64,000 bases of DNA, taken from Nocardia asteroides. Its GTDB lineage: Bacteria; Actinomycetota; Actinomycetes; Mycobacteriales; Mycobacteriaceae. The notes below the pieces were generated by a model. The model saw nothing but the letters and a program-made list of their open reading frames with translations, had not been told where the DNA came from and searched no databases. This document shows, in pieces, positions 1 to 7,883 of this stretch (within the stretch, counting starts at the first letter, position 1; the number at the start of each line of letters is the position of its first letter). The DNA lies in assembly GCF_900637185.1 (NCBI RefSeq), contig NZ_LR134352.1:5384001-5448000 (forward strand), written 5' to 3'. Position numbers and translations under genes: made by a program.

Positions 1-22
1 CCAGGACCGCGCCGGCCGTCAT
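1..22 (-). CDS. Start of a gene cut off by the window edge
   Basis: Seven codons beginning with ATG at 22, on the minus strand. The start overlaps the stop of the MoxR-like gene in an ATGA arrangement, which is typical of translational coupling. In MoxR operons the next gene is often a DUF58 or von Willebrand factor A protein, so that is the natural guess, but nothing in these few codons identifies the product. Confidence 0.45.
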
Positions 23-1254
23 CGGCCCACCCGCTCGGCGACCCGCTCGGCCGCCCGGTCGGCGGTGCGCGACACCGACACCACGCCGGCCAGCCGTTCG
101 ATCGCGGCGGGCACGTCCCAGTTCTCGCGCCGCAGGGTGGCCAGCGTGGTCGCGGGCACGACCACCAGATCGGGTGCTCCGGTCTCCACGGCCTTGACCA
201 GGACCGCCCACGCCGCGTCCCAGCGCGCCCGGTCCGGCCGCTTGCGCACCGCGGCCACCACCCCGTCGAGTACGGCTTGCCGCAGGTCGCCGCGCTCGGG
301 CAGGTCGGCCGCGGCCGGATCGGCCAGCAGCACTTCGGGATCGGGCAGGTCCATGCGGTCGATGCTGGTGAGCAGTTCGAAACCGGGCCCGTCGCCGACC
401 GCGCCCCGCACCAGGATCGACAGTACGTCGCGACCCGCACCCGCGGCGGTGGCGAAGGCGATCAGCCGCAGCGCCATGTCCCAGCTGCGCGGGGATGCCC
501 ACGCCCCGCCGCGCCGGGTTTCGGTCGTCGGCATCTGATGCACGAGTTTGGGCCGGGCGGCGAGCAGTCCACACACCGCGCGCCGCGCGAAAGATACTGC
601 CGCCGGGAGTCTTTCGGGATCAAGTTGGGGCAGGGTGGCGCGGGGCCAGGTGCCGCCGAGGCCGCGGACGACGACGTCGTGGTCGTGGGTCCACTGCAGG
701 TGCACGAAGCGGTTCGCCAGCGGTGGGCTCAGTTCCCAGCCGTCGGCGGCCGAGGACCGCGGGTTGGCGGCGGCGACGATCCGGACGCCGGGCGGGAGCC
801 GCAGCGCGCCGATCCGCCGTTCCAGCACCACCCGCAGCAGGGCGGCCTGCACGGCGGGCGGCGCGGTGGACAGTTCGTCCAGGAACAGCAGCCCGCGTCC
901 GGCTTTCGCCAGCCGCACCGCCCATTCCGGCGGCGCCATCGGGACGCCGTGCGCGGCGGGATCGTCACCGATGATGGGCAGCCCGGAGAAGTCCGACGGC
1001 TCGTGCACGCTCGCGATCACGGTGGTCAGGGGCAGATCGAGGGAATCGGCGAGCTGGGTCAGCGCCGCGGTCTTGCCGATGCCAGGCTCGCCCCACAGCA
1101 GGACGGGCAGGTCGGCGGCCACGGCGAGGGTGAGCGCTTCCAGGCGGGTGTCGGGGCGCGATTCGGTGGCGACGTCGGCCAGCAGGGTCAGCAGATCGTC
1201 GGCGATGGCGAGCTGAGCGGCCTCGGAGCGGGCCGAAAAGGTGTGTGTAGACAT
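19..1254 (-). CDS. MoxR-type AAA+ ATPase
   Basis: A 411-residue AAA+ ATPase of the MoxR group, which acts as a chaperone-like ATPase with VWA-domain partners in maturing or activating other protein complexes. The Walker A loop GEPGIGKT is at residues 55-62, the Walker B stretch LLFLDE at about 122-127 and the sensor-1 asparagine in AAANP at about 164. The C-terminal 150 residues form the usual alpha-helical lid. It lies between a hypothetical gene upstream and a gene whose start overlaps its stop, so the three are probably one transcript. The client is not evident from sequence. The ATPase call is secure; the biological role is not. Confidence 0.85.
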   Translation of the reverse strand: MSTHTFSARSEAAQLAIADDLLTLLADVATESRPDTRLEALTLAVAADLPVLLWGEPGIGKTAALTQLADSLDLPLTTVIASVHEPSDFSGLPIIGDDPAAHGVPMAPPEWAVRLAKAGRGLLFLDELSTAPPAVQAALLRVVLERRIGALRLPPGVRIVAAANPRSSAADGWELSPPLANRFVHLQWTHDHDVVVRGLGGTWPRATLPQLDPERLPAAVSFARRAVCGLLAARPKLVHQMPTTETRRGGAWASPRSWDMALRLIAFATAAGAGRDVLSILVRGAVGDGPGFELLTSIDRMDLPDPEVLLADPAAADLPERGDLRQAVLDGVVAAVRKRPDRARWDAAWAVLVKAVETGAPDLVVVPATTLATLRRENWDVPAAIERLAGVVSVSRTADRAAERVAERVGR

Positions 1255-1304
1255 GAGTGAACCACCTCGGGGTCGAGAAGAACGGACAGGGATCGGCGCG
1301 CGAG

Positions 1305-2777
1305 TCAGCGCGCGGTCGCGTGGCGCGGGTGCGCGCGGTGCGCGTCCCTGCGCTTCGGTGCGGAGATCGGGATGTGGTGACCGGGTGCGGGCAGGCCCGC
1401 CCGGAACAGGCCGTAGGTGACGCGGCGGCGTGCCGCGGCCTCGAGTTCGGCGCGCAACGGTCCGTCACGCAGCACCGCGTCGCGGCCGAGCAGACCCTCG
1501 ACGACGGTCAGCGCACCGTCGATGTCGCCGTGGTGCAAGCGTTCCCGCACGTCGACGAGCCAGTCGGGGCGGCGATGCGCCAGGTCGACGGCCCGCAGGC
1601 AGGGCAGGGCGGTCCCGGTCAGCGCGACCAGCAGTTCCTCACGCCGGATCTCGTCGGCGTCGTGGTCGAGCGCGACCAGGACACCGTCGACGAGGCCGAT
1701 CCGGTGCCGCTCACCTCGGCATTCCACGATCCGCTGCGCACTTGCGCTGTCTGAGTGGGGTTGCGCGACGGGATGGTCCGGGGCGAGGGCGCGCGCGACC
1801 AGCGGGTGCAGCCGATCGGGGGTGAGCGCTCCGGACCGGATCAGGGCCAGGTCAGGAAGGGTCCAGGTCGCCGCGTCGGGGAGGACGGGTAGCCCGGACA
1901 GCCCACCGCGCGGGGTCTTTTCGGCGATCCGCAGGCTCGGTGACGCACCACGGTCGGAAGCCACGTCCAGGACGACGCGCTGCCGGGCCCCACAGCGCAC
2001 CAGCACCTGCCCGCTGTCGCGATGCTCGGCCCGCAGCAGGATGCCCGCTTCAGCCGCCCACCGGTGGACAGCGCAGTCCGCGGGCACCGCGAGGCTCGGG
2101 GGCACCACACAGTCCTCGGCACTCCCGAAGTCCGCGTCCACCGCGAGACCGGAGGGCGCAGCCCAGTCGACGGGCACCACACAGTTCGCGGCCGCCACAC
2201 CGCTCGGAACACCGGCGAAGCCGAATTGCGCCGCCCCGGAACGACTGTGGAGTTCACCGGCGCGACGCGCGTCCCACAGATGGCGGTGCAGGTCGAGCCG
2301 GAACCGGCGATTGGGGTGTGGATGCGGATGCAGCACCGGACCGGATCCGTCCCACAGCGCGAGCGCGATCCGCTGACCGGCATCGGCCCACGCGGGCGGG
2401 GTGCGCGCCACCAGGTGCACGGCACCGGCACCGCCATCATCGATTTCGCGCTCGCCGTAGCGGGCCAGCGTCATCGTGAGACCCGGCCGGAGCAGGCCGT
2501 CCGGCGCGATCCTGGGCAGGTGCCAGCGCAGCAGATCCGGTGCCAGATGACGCAGATCGGCCCGGACGGCGGCGGCCAGAGCGCGCCCCCTGGTGCGGGC
2601 CAGCGCGCGCAGATCCAGGTCGACATCCACACCGGCCGCGGCACACGCGCCGGCCCAATCGCCGACACCGCGGCGCGCGGCAGCGATCTCGATCATGGGT
2701 GGCGGCACGGCGAATTCGCGCACGCGCAGCCAGAAGGAAAGACGGGAAGCCGGTTCGATGACCGGCGCGGGGCTCAA
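1305..2777 (-). CDS. Hypothetical protein in the MoxR operon
   Basis: A 490-residue protein that I do not recognise. It is rich in Ala, Arg, Leu and Asp, has no predicted membrane segment or signal peptide, and contains a conserved-looking early stretch (WLRVREFAVPPP, residues about 16-27) followed by an Arg/Ala helical region. It sits 50 bp upstream of the MoxR-like ATPase on the same strand, so it is probably a partner or client of that system. The start is uncertain: the only initiator upstream of the WLRVREF stretch is TTG at 2777, with no clear ribosome binding site; GTG at 2723 and ATG at 2696 are alternatives that cut into that stretch. Confidence 0.6.
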   Translation of the reverse strand: MSPAPVIEPASRLSFWLRVREFAVPPPMIEIAAARRGVGDWAGACAAAGVDVDLDLRALARTRGRALAAAVRADLRHLAPDLLRWHLPRIAPDGLLRPGLTMTLARYGEREIDDGGAGAVHLVARTPPAWADAGQRIALALWDGSGPVLHPHPHPNRRFRLDLHRHLWDARRAGELHSRSGAAQFGFAGVPSGVAAANCVVPVDWAAPSGLAVDADFGSAEDCVVPPSLAVPADCAVHRWAAEAGILLRAEHRDSGQVLVRCGARQRVVLDVASDRGASPSLRIAEKTPRGGLSGLPVLPDAATWTLPDLALIRSGALTPDRLHPLVARALAPDHPVAQPHSDSASAQRIVECRGERHRIGLVDGVLVALDHDADEIRREELLVALTGTALPCLRAVDLAHRRPDWLVDVRERLHHGDIDGALTVVEGLLGRDAVLRDGPLRAELEAAARRRVTYGLFRAGLPAPGHHIPISAPKRRDAHRAHPRHATAR

Positions 2778-2850
2778 CGGCCCGGGCGCAGAACGCCCTT
2801 TCGACGAGTCGTCATGTGCCCAGTATGCACATCGACGTCCACCACGACAA

Positions 2851-2882
2851 GGCGGGCACCGGGCCGCAGCCCGATGCCCGCC
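2851..2882 (-). terminator. Hairpin downstream of the gapB-type gene
   Basis: Arms GGCGGGCA at 2851-2858 and TGCCCGCC at 2875-2882, with a smaller GGGC/GCCC stem inside. It follows the dehydrogenase stop codon by about 12 bp. The tract after it on the minus strand is only weakly T-rich, so it may be a poor or factor-assisted terminator. Confidence 0.4.
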
Positions 2883-2894
2883 TCGTCCGCGTGA

Positions 2895-4373
2895 CTAGCC
2901 CGCGTCGGCGGCGACCGGCTCGCGCACCTCGGCCTGCGCCGTCACCAGCGGGTAGGTCGGGTACTCGATCCCGGAGATGAACTGCACGGTGCGGACCACC
3001 TGGCACGAGTAGCCGAACTCGTTGTCGTACCAGACGTAGAGGATCGCGGTGTCGCCCTCGACGATGGTCGCGTTGGCGTCGATGATCGCCGCGGCGCGCG
3101 AGCCGATGAAGTCGCTCGACACCACGTCGGTGGCGGCGGTGTAGTCGAGGTTGCGGCTCAGCGGGCCGTGCAGCGACGCCTCACGCAGGTACTCGAGCAC
3201 CGCCTCGCGGGTGGTCTCCTGCGCCAGGTGCAGGTTCAGGATCGCGACGGACACGTCCGGCGTGGGAACGCGGATCGAGTTGCCGGTGATCTTGGCCTTG
3301 AAGTCCGGCATCGCCTTGGCGACCGCGGAGGCGGCGCCGGTCTCGGTGAGCACCAGGTTGAACGGCGCGGACCGGCCGCGACGGTCGGCCTTGTGGTAGT
3401 TGTCCAGCAGGTTCTGGTCGTTGGTGAACGAGTGCACCGTCTCGACGTGGCCGCGCAGGATGCCGAACTCGTCGTCCATCGCCTTGAGCGGCGGCACGAT
3501 CGCGTTGGTCGTGCAGGAGGCGCAGGAGAAGATCTGCTGGGTCAGGTCCAGGCCGCGGTGGTTGACGCCGTGCACGATGTTGGGGACGTCGCCCTTGCCC
3601 GGCGCGGTCAGCACCACCTTGGCGATGCCGGGGCGCAGGTGCTGGGACAGCCCGTCACGGTCGCGCCAGCGGCCGGTGTTGTCGATCAGGATCGCGTCGC
3701 TGATGCCGTACTCGGTGTAGTCGATCGAGTTCGGGTCGTCGCTGTAGATGAACTTGATGACGTTGCCGTTGGCGGTGATCGTGTCGTTGTCGGTGTCGAC
3801 CTTGATCGTGCCGTTGAAGGCGCCGTGCACCGAGTCGCGGCGCAGCAGCGAGGCGCGCTTGGCCAGGTCCTCGTCGCCGCCCTTGCGGACCACGACGGCC
3901 CGCAGGTTCAGGCCGTTGCCGGAGCCGGCCTTCTCGATGAGCAGACGGGTCACCAGGCGGCCGATGCGGCCGAAACCGTAGAGGACCACGTCCCGCGGGC
4001 CGGGCGACCCGGCGCCGGCGCCGATCACGTCGGCCAGCGCCACCTCGGCGAACTCGGCGACCGACAGGCCGCGCTCGTCGGCCCGGTAGGCGGTGACGAG
4101 CTGACCGAGGTCGATCTTGCAGGGACCGAGGTCGAGGGTGTTCAGCACCTGCAGGAAGGGCAGGGTCTCGTCCACCGACAGCTCTTCGCCCTCGATCTGC
4201 CGCGCGAACCGGTGCGTCCGCAGGATGCTGATCACCGACTTGTTCACGAGCGATCGGCTGTGCAGCAGGATCGTCACGCCCTTGCTGCGGTACAGGGTGC
4301 CGATGATCGGGATCATCGCCTCCGCCGCAGCTTCCTGAGCGTTCCAGCGGTCAAGTTGTTCGGTAGTCAACAC
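2895..4373 (-). CDS. gapB: Glyceraldehyde-3-phosphate dehydrogenase, long form
   Basis: A 492-residue phosphorylating glyceraldehyde-3-phosphate dehydrogenase. The Rossmann motif YGFGRIG is at residues 132-138, and the catalytic motif SCASCTTN places the nucleophile at Cys287; the C-terminal substrate domain includes WYDNEFGYS. About 125 residues precede the Rossmann fold, unlike the usual 335-residue enzyme. This matches the long GapB form known in Corynebacterium glutamicum, which favours NADPH-linked gluconeogenic flux; cofactor use here is inferred from family only. The GTG start at 4373 has GAGGA close upstream. A hairpin follows the stop. Confidence 0.9.
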   Translation of the reverse strand: MLTTEQLDRWNAQEAAAEAMIPIIGTLYRSKGVTILLHSRSLVNKSVISILRTHRFARQIEGEELSVDETLPFLQVLNTLDLGPCKIDLGQLVTAYRADERGLSVAEFAEVALADVIGAGAGSPGPRDVVLYGFGRIGRLVTRLLIEKAGSGNGLNLRAVVVRKGGDEDLAKRASLLRRDSVHGAFNGTIKVDTDNDTITANGNVIKFIYSDDPNSIDYTEYGISDAILIDNTGRWRDRDGLSQHLRPGIAKVVLTAPGKGDVPNIVHGVNHRGLDLTQQIFSCASCTTNAIVPPLKAMDDEFGILRGHVETVHSFTNDQNLLDNYHKADRRGRSAPFNLVLTETGAASAVAKAMPDFKAKITGNSIRVPTPDVSVAILNLHLAQETTREAVLEYLREASLHGPLSRNLDYTAATDVVSSDFIGSRAAAIIDANATIVEGDTAILYVWYDNEFGYSCQVVRTVQFISGIEYPTYPLVTAQAEVREPVAADAG

Positions 4374-4480
4374 ACGTCCTCAGGTTTCATTCATCTGTCC
4401 GTCGCATCGATGCTAATGAGCGCCGGAATTTCACTGACGCCGGATGTCCCCCGGTGAGGTCTTCGACACCCGCGCACAGC

Positions 4481-4516
4481 AAAACAGGCCACCACCTGCG
4501 CCGGTGATGGCCTGTT
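4481..4516 (-). terminator. Terminator of tRNA-Val(CAC)
   Basis: A 9-bp perfect stem, AACAGGCCA at 4483-4491 with TGGCCTGTT at 4508-4516, lies a few bases past the 3' end of the tRNA on the minus strand. It is followed by TTTT in the direction of transcription, as in an intrinsic terminator. Confidence 0.6.
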
Positions 4517-4521
4517 CTCGG

Positions 4522-4593
4522 TGGTCCCAGCTGGTTTCGAACCAGCGACCTTCCGCGTGTGAGGCGGACGCTCTCCCGCTGAGCTATGGGACC
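4522..4593 (-). tRNA. tRNA-Val, anticodon CAC
   Basis: A complete cloverleaf on the minus strand. The acceptor GGTCCCA pairs with TGGGACC, the D stem is GCTC/GAGC, the anticodon stem TCCGC/GCGGA carries the loop CTCACAC (anticodon CAC), and the T arm GCTGG/CCAGC carries TTCGAAA. The discriminator is A and CCA is not encoded. It reads GUG codons. Confidence 0.95.
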
Positions 4594-5124
4594 GAACTCT
4601 GCGCCGAGCGGCTTTTTCAGGGCCTCTCGAACGAGATGGAACATTAGCACGGGGCACCGGTGTGACACCAAATCGCCTTGTGACGGGGCGGTTCGGCTTC
4701 CTTGCGGAGTCTGTGGACCGCCGCTCGCGGTGGCGGGCCGGGTGGAGCAATCGCGGAACGCATCGTTCAATGCGCATATCTACGTTATCTCATGCTGCAT
4801 TGCGCCGACTCGGCGGCTCGATCACTCCGCCCCTCGATCACTCCGCCCTTCGCTGCCGCCCCCGCCTCGCGCGCGTAGAAGCGGTGCCTACCGGGTCCCG
4901 CCGCCGAGTTCGGCGCGGTCCACGGGATGCGGGGCAGCACCGGACCCTCAGCACCCATCGGCCGCCCACACTCCCCTGCCGACCACCCGAACAACATGCC
5001 TGTAATTCACATTTAGGCCCATCTACCAGCCGATTTGTAGTCTGCGCCGACCGTCGGCTAATGTTTTCCTCGCACCACGGAGAGCAGCCAAGCCGCCAGG
5101 CCGACAGCCTCCGGAAGTGTGAAT
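4594..5124. other. 531-bp spacer between opposed tRNA genes
   Basis: No convincing gene. Open frames here lack family resemblance and good ribosome binding sites. The stretch must hold the divergent promoters of tRNA-Val(CAC) leftward and of the tRNA-Gly/Cys/Val cluster rightward. A less GC-rich patch at about 4990-5070 is the likeliest promoter area for the rightward cluster. A 16-bp tandem duplication is at 4817-4848. Confidence 0.5.
4817..4848. repeat. 16-bp perfect tandem duplication
   Basis: CTCGATCACTCCGCCC occurs at 4817-4832 and again, without a gap, at 4833-4848. It is the only obvious repeat in the tRNA spacer and has no evident function. Confidence 0.8.
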
Positions 5125-5197
5125 GCGGATGTAGCGCAGCTGGTAGCGCATCACCTTGCCAAGGTGAGGGTCGCGGGTTCGAATCCCGTCATCCGCT
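5125..5197 (+). tRNA. tRNA-Gly, anticodon GCC
   Basis: The acceptor GCGGATG pairs with CATCCGC. The anticodon stem TCACC/GGTGA holds the loop TTGCCAA (anticodon GCC), and the T arm GCGGG/CCCGT holds TTCGAAT. The discriminator is T and CCA is not encoded. It is the first gene of a three-tRNA rightward cluster. Confidence 0.96.
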
Positions 5198-5236
5198 CGA
5201 GAGGTAGGTTAGGCATTATGCCATCCTCCTTTGCGC

Positions 5237-5307
5237 GGTGGAGTGGCCGAGTGGTGAGGCAACGGCCTGCAAAGCCGTGCACACGGGTTCGATTCCCGTC
5301 TCCACCT
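5237..5307 (+). tRNA. tRNA-Cys, anticodon GCA
   Basis: The acceptor GGTGGAG pairs with CTCCACC. The anticodon stem CGGC/GCCG holds the loop CTGCAAA (anticodon GCA), and the T loop is TTCGATT. The discriminator is T and CCA is not encoded. It is second in the cluster, 39 bp after tRNA-Gly and 1 bp before tRNA-Val. Confidence 0.95.
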
Positions 5308-5308
5308 C

Positions 5309-5383
5309 GCGCGATTAGCTCAGCGGGAGAGCGCTTCCCTGACACGGAAGAGGTCACTGGTTCAATCCCAGTATCGCGCACCA
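5309..5383 (+). tRNA. tRNA-Val, anticodon GAC
   Basis: The acceptor GCGCGAT pairs with ATCGCGC. The anticodon stem CTTCC/GGAAG holds the loop CTGACAC (anticodon GAC), and the T arm ACTGG/CCAGT holds TTCAATC. CCA is encoded at 5381-5383, unlike the other three tRNAs here. It is the last tRNA before the terminator. Confidence 0.96.
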
Positions 5384-5417
5384 CAAGAAGGCCCCGGTTT
5401 CGACCGGGGCCTTCTTG
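5384..5417 (+). terminator. Terminator of the tRNA cluster
   Basis: A perfect 15-bp stem, CAAGAAGGCCCCGGT at 5384-5398 with its complement at 5403-5417 around a four-base loop, directly abuts the CCA of tRNA-Val. It lacks a long T-run, but its position and stability make it the obvious end of the tRNA transcript. Confidence 0.65.
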
Positions 5418-5493
5418 CGTATCCAGGCCCGGCCGCCGGCCGGTGCCGATGTAACCCAGGTCACTCCCGGCACGGATCCGGTCGGCGCTCCCC

Positions 5494-5499
5494 TAGTAT
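5494..5499 (+). promoter_or_regulatory. Candidate -10 box for mraY
   Basis: TAGTAT lies 63 bp upstream of the chosen mraY start and matches the housekeeping -10 consensus in four of six positions. No convincing -35 is seen at the expected spacing. This is a weak call. Confidence 0.3.
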
Positions 5500-5561
5500 C
5501 GGCACTCGGCGTCGCCGGGCCTGCGGCGGCGCTGCGGACCGGCCAGTGGGAGGGCGAGCAG

Positions 5562-6635
5562 TTGAGGCAGATCCTGTTGTCGGCGGGGATCGCCCTGTTC
5601 GTCACCATCACCCTCACCCCCGTGCTGATCCGGGTGTTCGCCCGGCGCGGCTTCGGCCAGGAGATCCGGATCGACGGACCGGCCAGCCATCAGACCAAAC
5701 GCGGCACCCCCACCATGGGCGGCCTCGCGATCGGCGCCGGCGTCTGGGCGGGCTTCCTCGGTTCGCACCTGATCGGGTTGCTGTGGGACGCGCCGGGTCC
5801 CAGCGCCTCCGGCGTCCTGGTCCTGCTGCTGGCCTCGGCACTGGGCATGGTCGGTTTCCTCGACGACTCGATCAAACTGCGCAAGCACCGCAACCTCGGA
5901 CTCACCGCGGCGGGCAAATATCTCGGGCAGATCGGCGCCGCCGTCGTGTTCGCGGTCCTGGCGCTGCGCTTCCCCGGCGCCACCGGGCTCACCCCGGCGA
6001 GCAACAACCTCTCCTATGTCCGCGACATCAACACCATCGCGTTCGGTTCGCTGATCTTCGTCGCGTTCATCTGCCTGCTGGTGGTGGCCTGGTCCAACGC
6101 GGTCAACATCACCGACGGACTCGACGGGCTCGCCGCCGGCTCGATGAGCCTGACCCTCGGCGCCTACGTGGTGATCACGCTGTGGCAGTACGAGAACTCC
6201 TGCGAACTCGGCCCTGGTCGCGGCTGCTACAACGTGCGCGACCCGCTCGATCTCGCGGTGGTCAGCGCCGCGGCCGCGGGCGCCTGCATCGGATTCCTGT
6301 GGTGGAACGCCGCACCCGCCAAGATCTTCATGGGCGACACCGGCTCGCTCGGCCTCGGCGGCCTGGTCGCCGGGCTGTCGATCACCAGCCGCACCGAACT
6401 GCTCGCGGTGGTGCTCGGCGCGCTGTTCGTCGCCGAGATCCTGTCGGTGCTGCTGCAGATCGTCGTCTTCCGCACCACGCACACGCGGCTGTTCCGGATG
6501 GCGCCGTTCCATCACCACTTCGAACTGAACAACTGGCCCGAAACCGCGGTGATCATCCGGTTCTGGGTGCTGGCGGGCATCGCCTCGGCGATCGGGCTGT
6601 GCCTGTTCTACGGCGAGTACATCACCGCGCTGTAG
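5562..6635 (+). CDS. mraY: Phospho-N-acetylmuramoyl-pentapeptide-transferase MraY, outside a dcw cluster
   Basis: A 357-residue polytopic membrane enzyme that joins UDP-MurNAc-pentapeptide to undecaprenyl phosphate, giving lipid I. Family motifs are intact: Asp101-Asp102 and Lys105 in [16 protein letters not shown] at about 182-190, FMGDTGS with Asp259, and the triple histidine at 317-319. The start is TTG at 5562, with GGGAGG about 7 bases upstream; the encoded MRQIL opening matches mycobacterial MraY. No other murein-division gene flanks it. It stands alone after a tRNA cluster, so it is either a second copy or a relocated sole copy; this window cannot decide which. Confidence 0.93.
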   Translation: MRQILLSAGIALFVTITLTPVLIRVFARRGFGQEIRIDGPASHQTKRGTPTMGGLAIGAGVWAGFLGSHLIGLLWDAPGPSASGVLVLLLASALGMVGFLDDSIKLRKHRNLGLTAAGKYLGQIGAAVVFAVLALRFPGATGLTPASNNLSYVRDINTIAFGSLIFVAFICLLVVAWSNAVNITDGLDGLAAGSMSLTLGAYVVITLWQYENSCELGPGRGCYNVRDPLDLAVVSAAAAGACIGFLWWNAAPAKIFMGDTGSLGLGGLVAGLSITSRTELLAVVLGALFVAEILSVLLQIVVFRTTHTRLFRMAPFHHHFELNNWPETAVIIRFWVLAGIASAIGLCLFYGEYITAL

Positions 6636-6698
6636 CCCGGAACTGTCGGTCCGCCCCGCTACGCTGACCCGACACAGCGAGCAGCGGGAGGTCGCCCA

Positions 6699-7883
6699 GT
6701 GAGTGCCGGCAGGGAACTCGACAACGACATCGCCGGCGATGTCTCCTTCGAGCTCGAGGAACTCGACGAACTGGTCGCCGAACTACTGGCCGAGCATGCC
6801 GAACGCGCCGCCAGGGACGCGCGGATCGTCGCGCTGCGCCTGGGGATCGGCGGTCAGCGGCCGGAAACGCTCACCCGCATCGGCGCCAGGTACGACCTGG
6901 CCCGCGACCGTGTCCGCCAGCTCTACGCCAAGGCGATCGGCCGGATCGTGCGGGACGCGGCCCGCTCCGGCCATCGCTGCGGCACCGTGTTCGAGCACCG
7001 CTACCCGCGCGACGCGGGTGATCTGCGGCTCGTGCGGCAGCTGCTCGGCGAGACCTACGCGACCGACACCGACCTGGTGGCGATGGAATGGTCCTACCTG
7101 AAGCTGCGGCTGGCCGGGCACGACCAGGCCGACGCCAAACGCGTCGCGGGCTACGTGATGCAGCGAATCCTGGGCTGGCAGAAGAAGACCGCCAGCATGC
7201 TGGCCAAACTCCACCCGGTGGACGCCCCCGACGACCTCGGTCCGCTGCTCGACGACGTCGACTGGCCCACCGGCCCGGCGGCGCCGCTGCCCACCGCCTC
7301 GGCCCGGGTCGCCGACGCCGACGACGAGGGCCGCGGCCGGTTCTATCTGGCCACCGCGGGCCGCGAGGTCGCCTACGACTCCGCGCTGGCCGCGCGACTG
7401 CTGCGGACCCTCGACACCAGCCCGCTGGTCGCGGCCTTCCACGAGGAGCCGACCGCGCTCACCTACCAGTTCGACGGCGCCGACCACGTGCACTACCCCA
7501 CCGTCGCCGCCCAGCTCACCGACGGGCGGATCGTTCTGATCGACGTGGTCCCGCTCGGCCGGATCGCCTTCCATCACACCAGAATCCAGAGCGAGCTGGG
7601 CCGCGCGTACGCGCACGAGCACGGCTGGGGGTGGCTCACCTGGACCGGCAGCGCACTCGGCCCGGACCAATTGCGCGCCCGCGCCACCGATCCCGCCGTG
7701 GAGCAGCGCCTCACCGCCGAGCTGGCGCGCGGGCCCTACGACCGGCGCGCGCTGGCCGCGCTACGCGCCGAGACCGGCCTCGAGCTGCTCGACCTGGCCG
7801 GGCTCGTGCTGCGCAACGACTGGCGGTGGGACCGAACGCCGTTGCGGCTCAGCGCGTCACCAGGGCGCCCGCCATCACCGTGA
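6699..7883 (+). CDS. Sigma-region-4-like HTH protein with a degenerate TnsA-like domain
   Basis: A 394-residue protein of unknown function. Residues about 42-83 form a helix-turn-helix like sigma-70 region 4 (ETLTRIGARYDLARDRVRQL). Residues about 225-315 resemble the TnsA/PD-(D/E)XK endonuclease core: an opening helix, FHEEP, then YPTVAAQLTDGRIVLIDVVP. The acidic and lysine catalytic positions read Thr, Asp and Val, so it is probably not a working nuclease. This fold call is pattern recognition only. GTG at 6699 starts it, and it is convergent with the next gene, their 3' ends overlapping by 35 bp. It may be a DNA-binding regulator. Sequence alone does not give its role. Confidence 0.7.
   Translation: MSAGRELDNDIAGDVSFELEELDELVAELLAEHAERAARDARIVALRLGIGGQRPETLTRIGARYDLARDRVRQLYAKAIGRIVRDAARSGHRCGTVFEHRYPRDAGDLRLVRQLLGETYATDTDLVAMEWSYLKLRLAGHDQADAKRVAGYVMQRILGWQKKTASMLAKLHPVDAPDDLGPLLDDVDWPTGPAAPLPTASARVADADDEGRGRFYLATAGREVAYDSALAARLLRTLDTSPLVAAFHEEPTALTYQFDGADHVHYPTVAAQLTDGRIVLIDVVPLGRIAFHHTRIQSELGRAYAHEHGWGWLTWTGSALGPDQLRARATDPAVEQRLTAELARGPYDRRALAALRAETGLELLDLAGLVLRNDWRWDRTPLRLSASPGRPPSP

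Noticed and set aside
4785..4997. A 70-codon minus-strand frame in the tRNA spacer
   Set aside because: It has no ribosome binding site, no family resemblance and a composition like noncoding sequence.
4481..5417. Possible integrated element at the tRNA cluster
   Set aside because: No integrase, no duplicated tRNA 3' end and no flanking direct repeats were seen. The clustered tRNAs alone are not evidence of an island.
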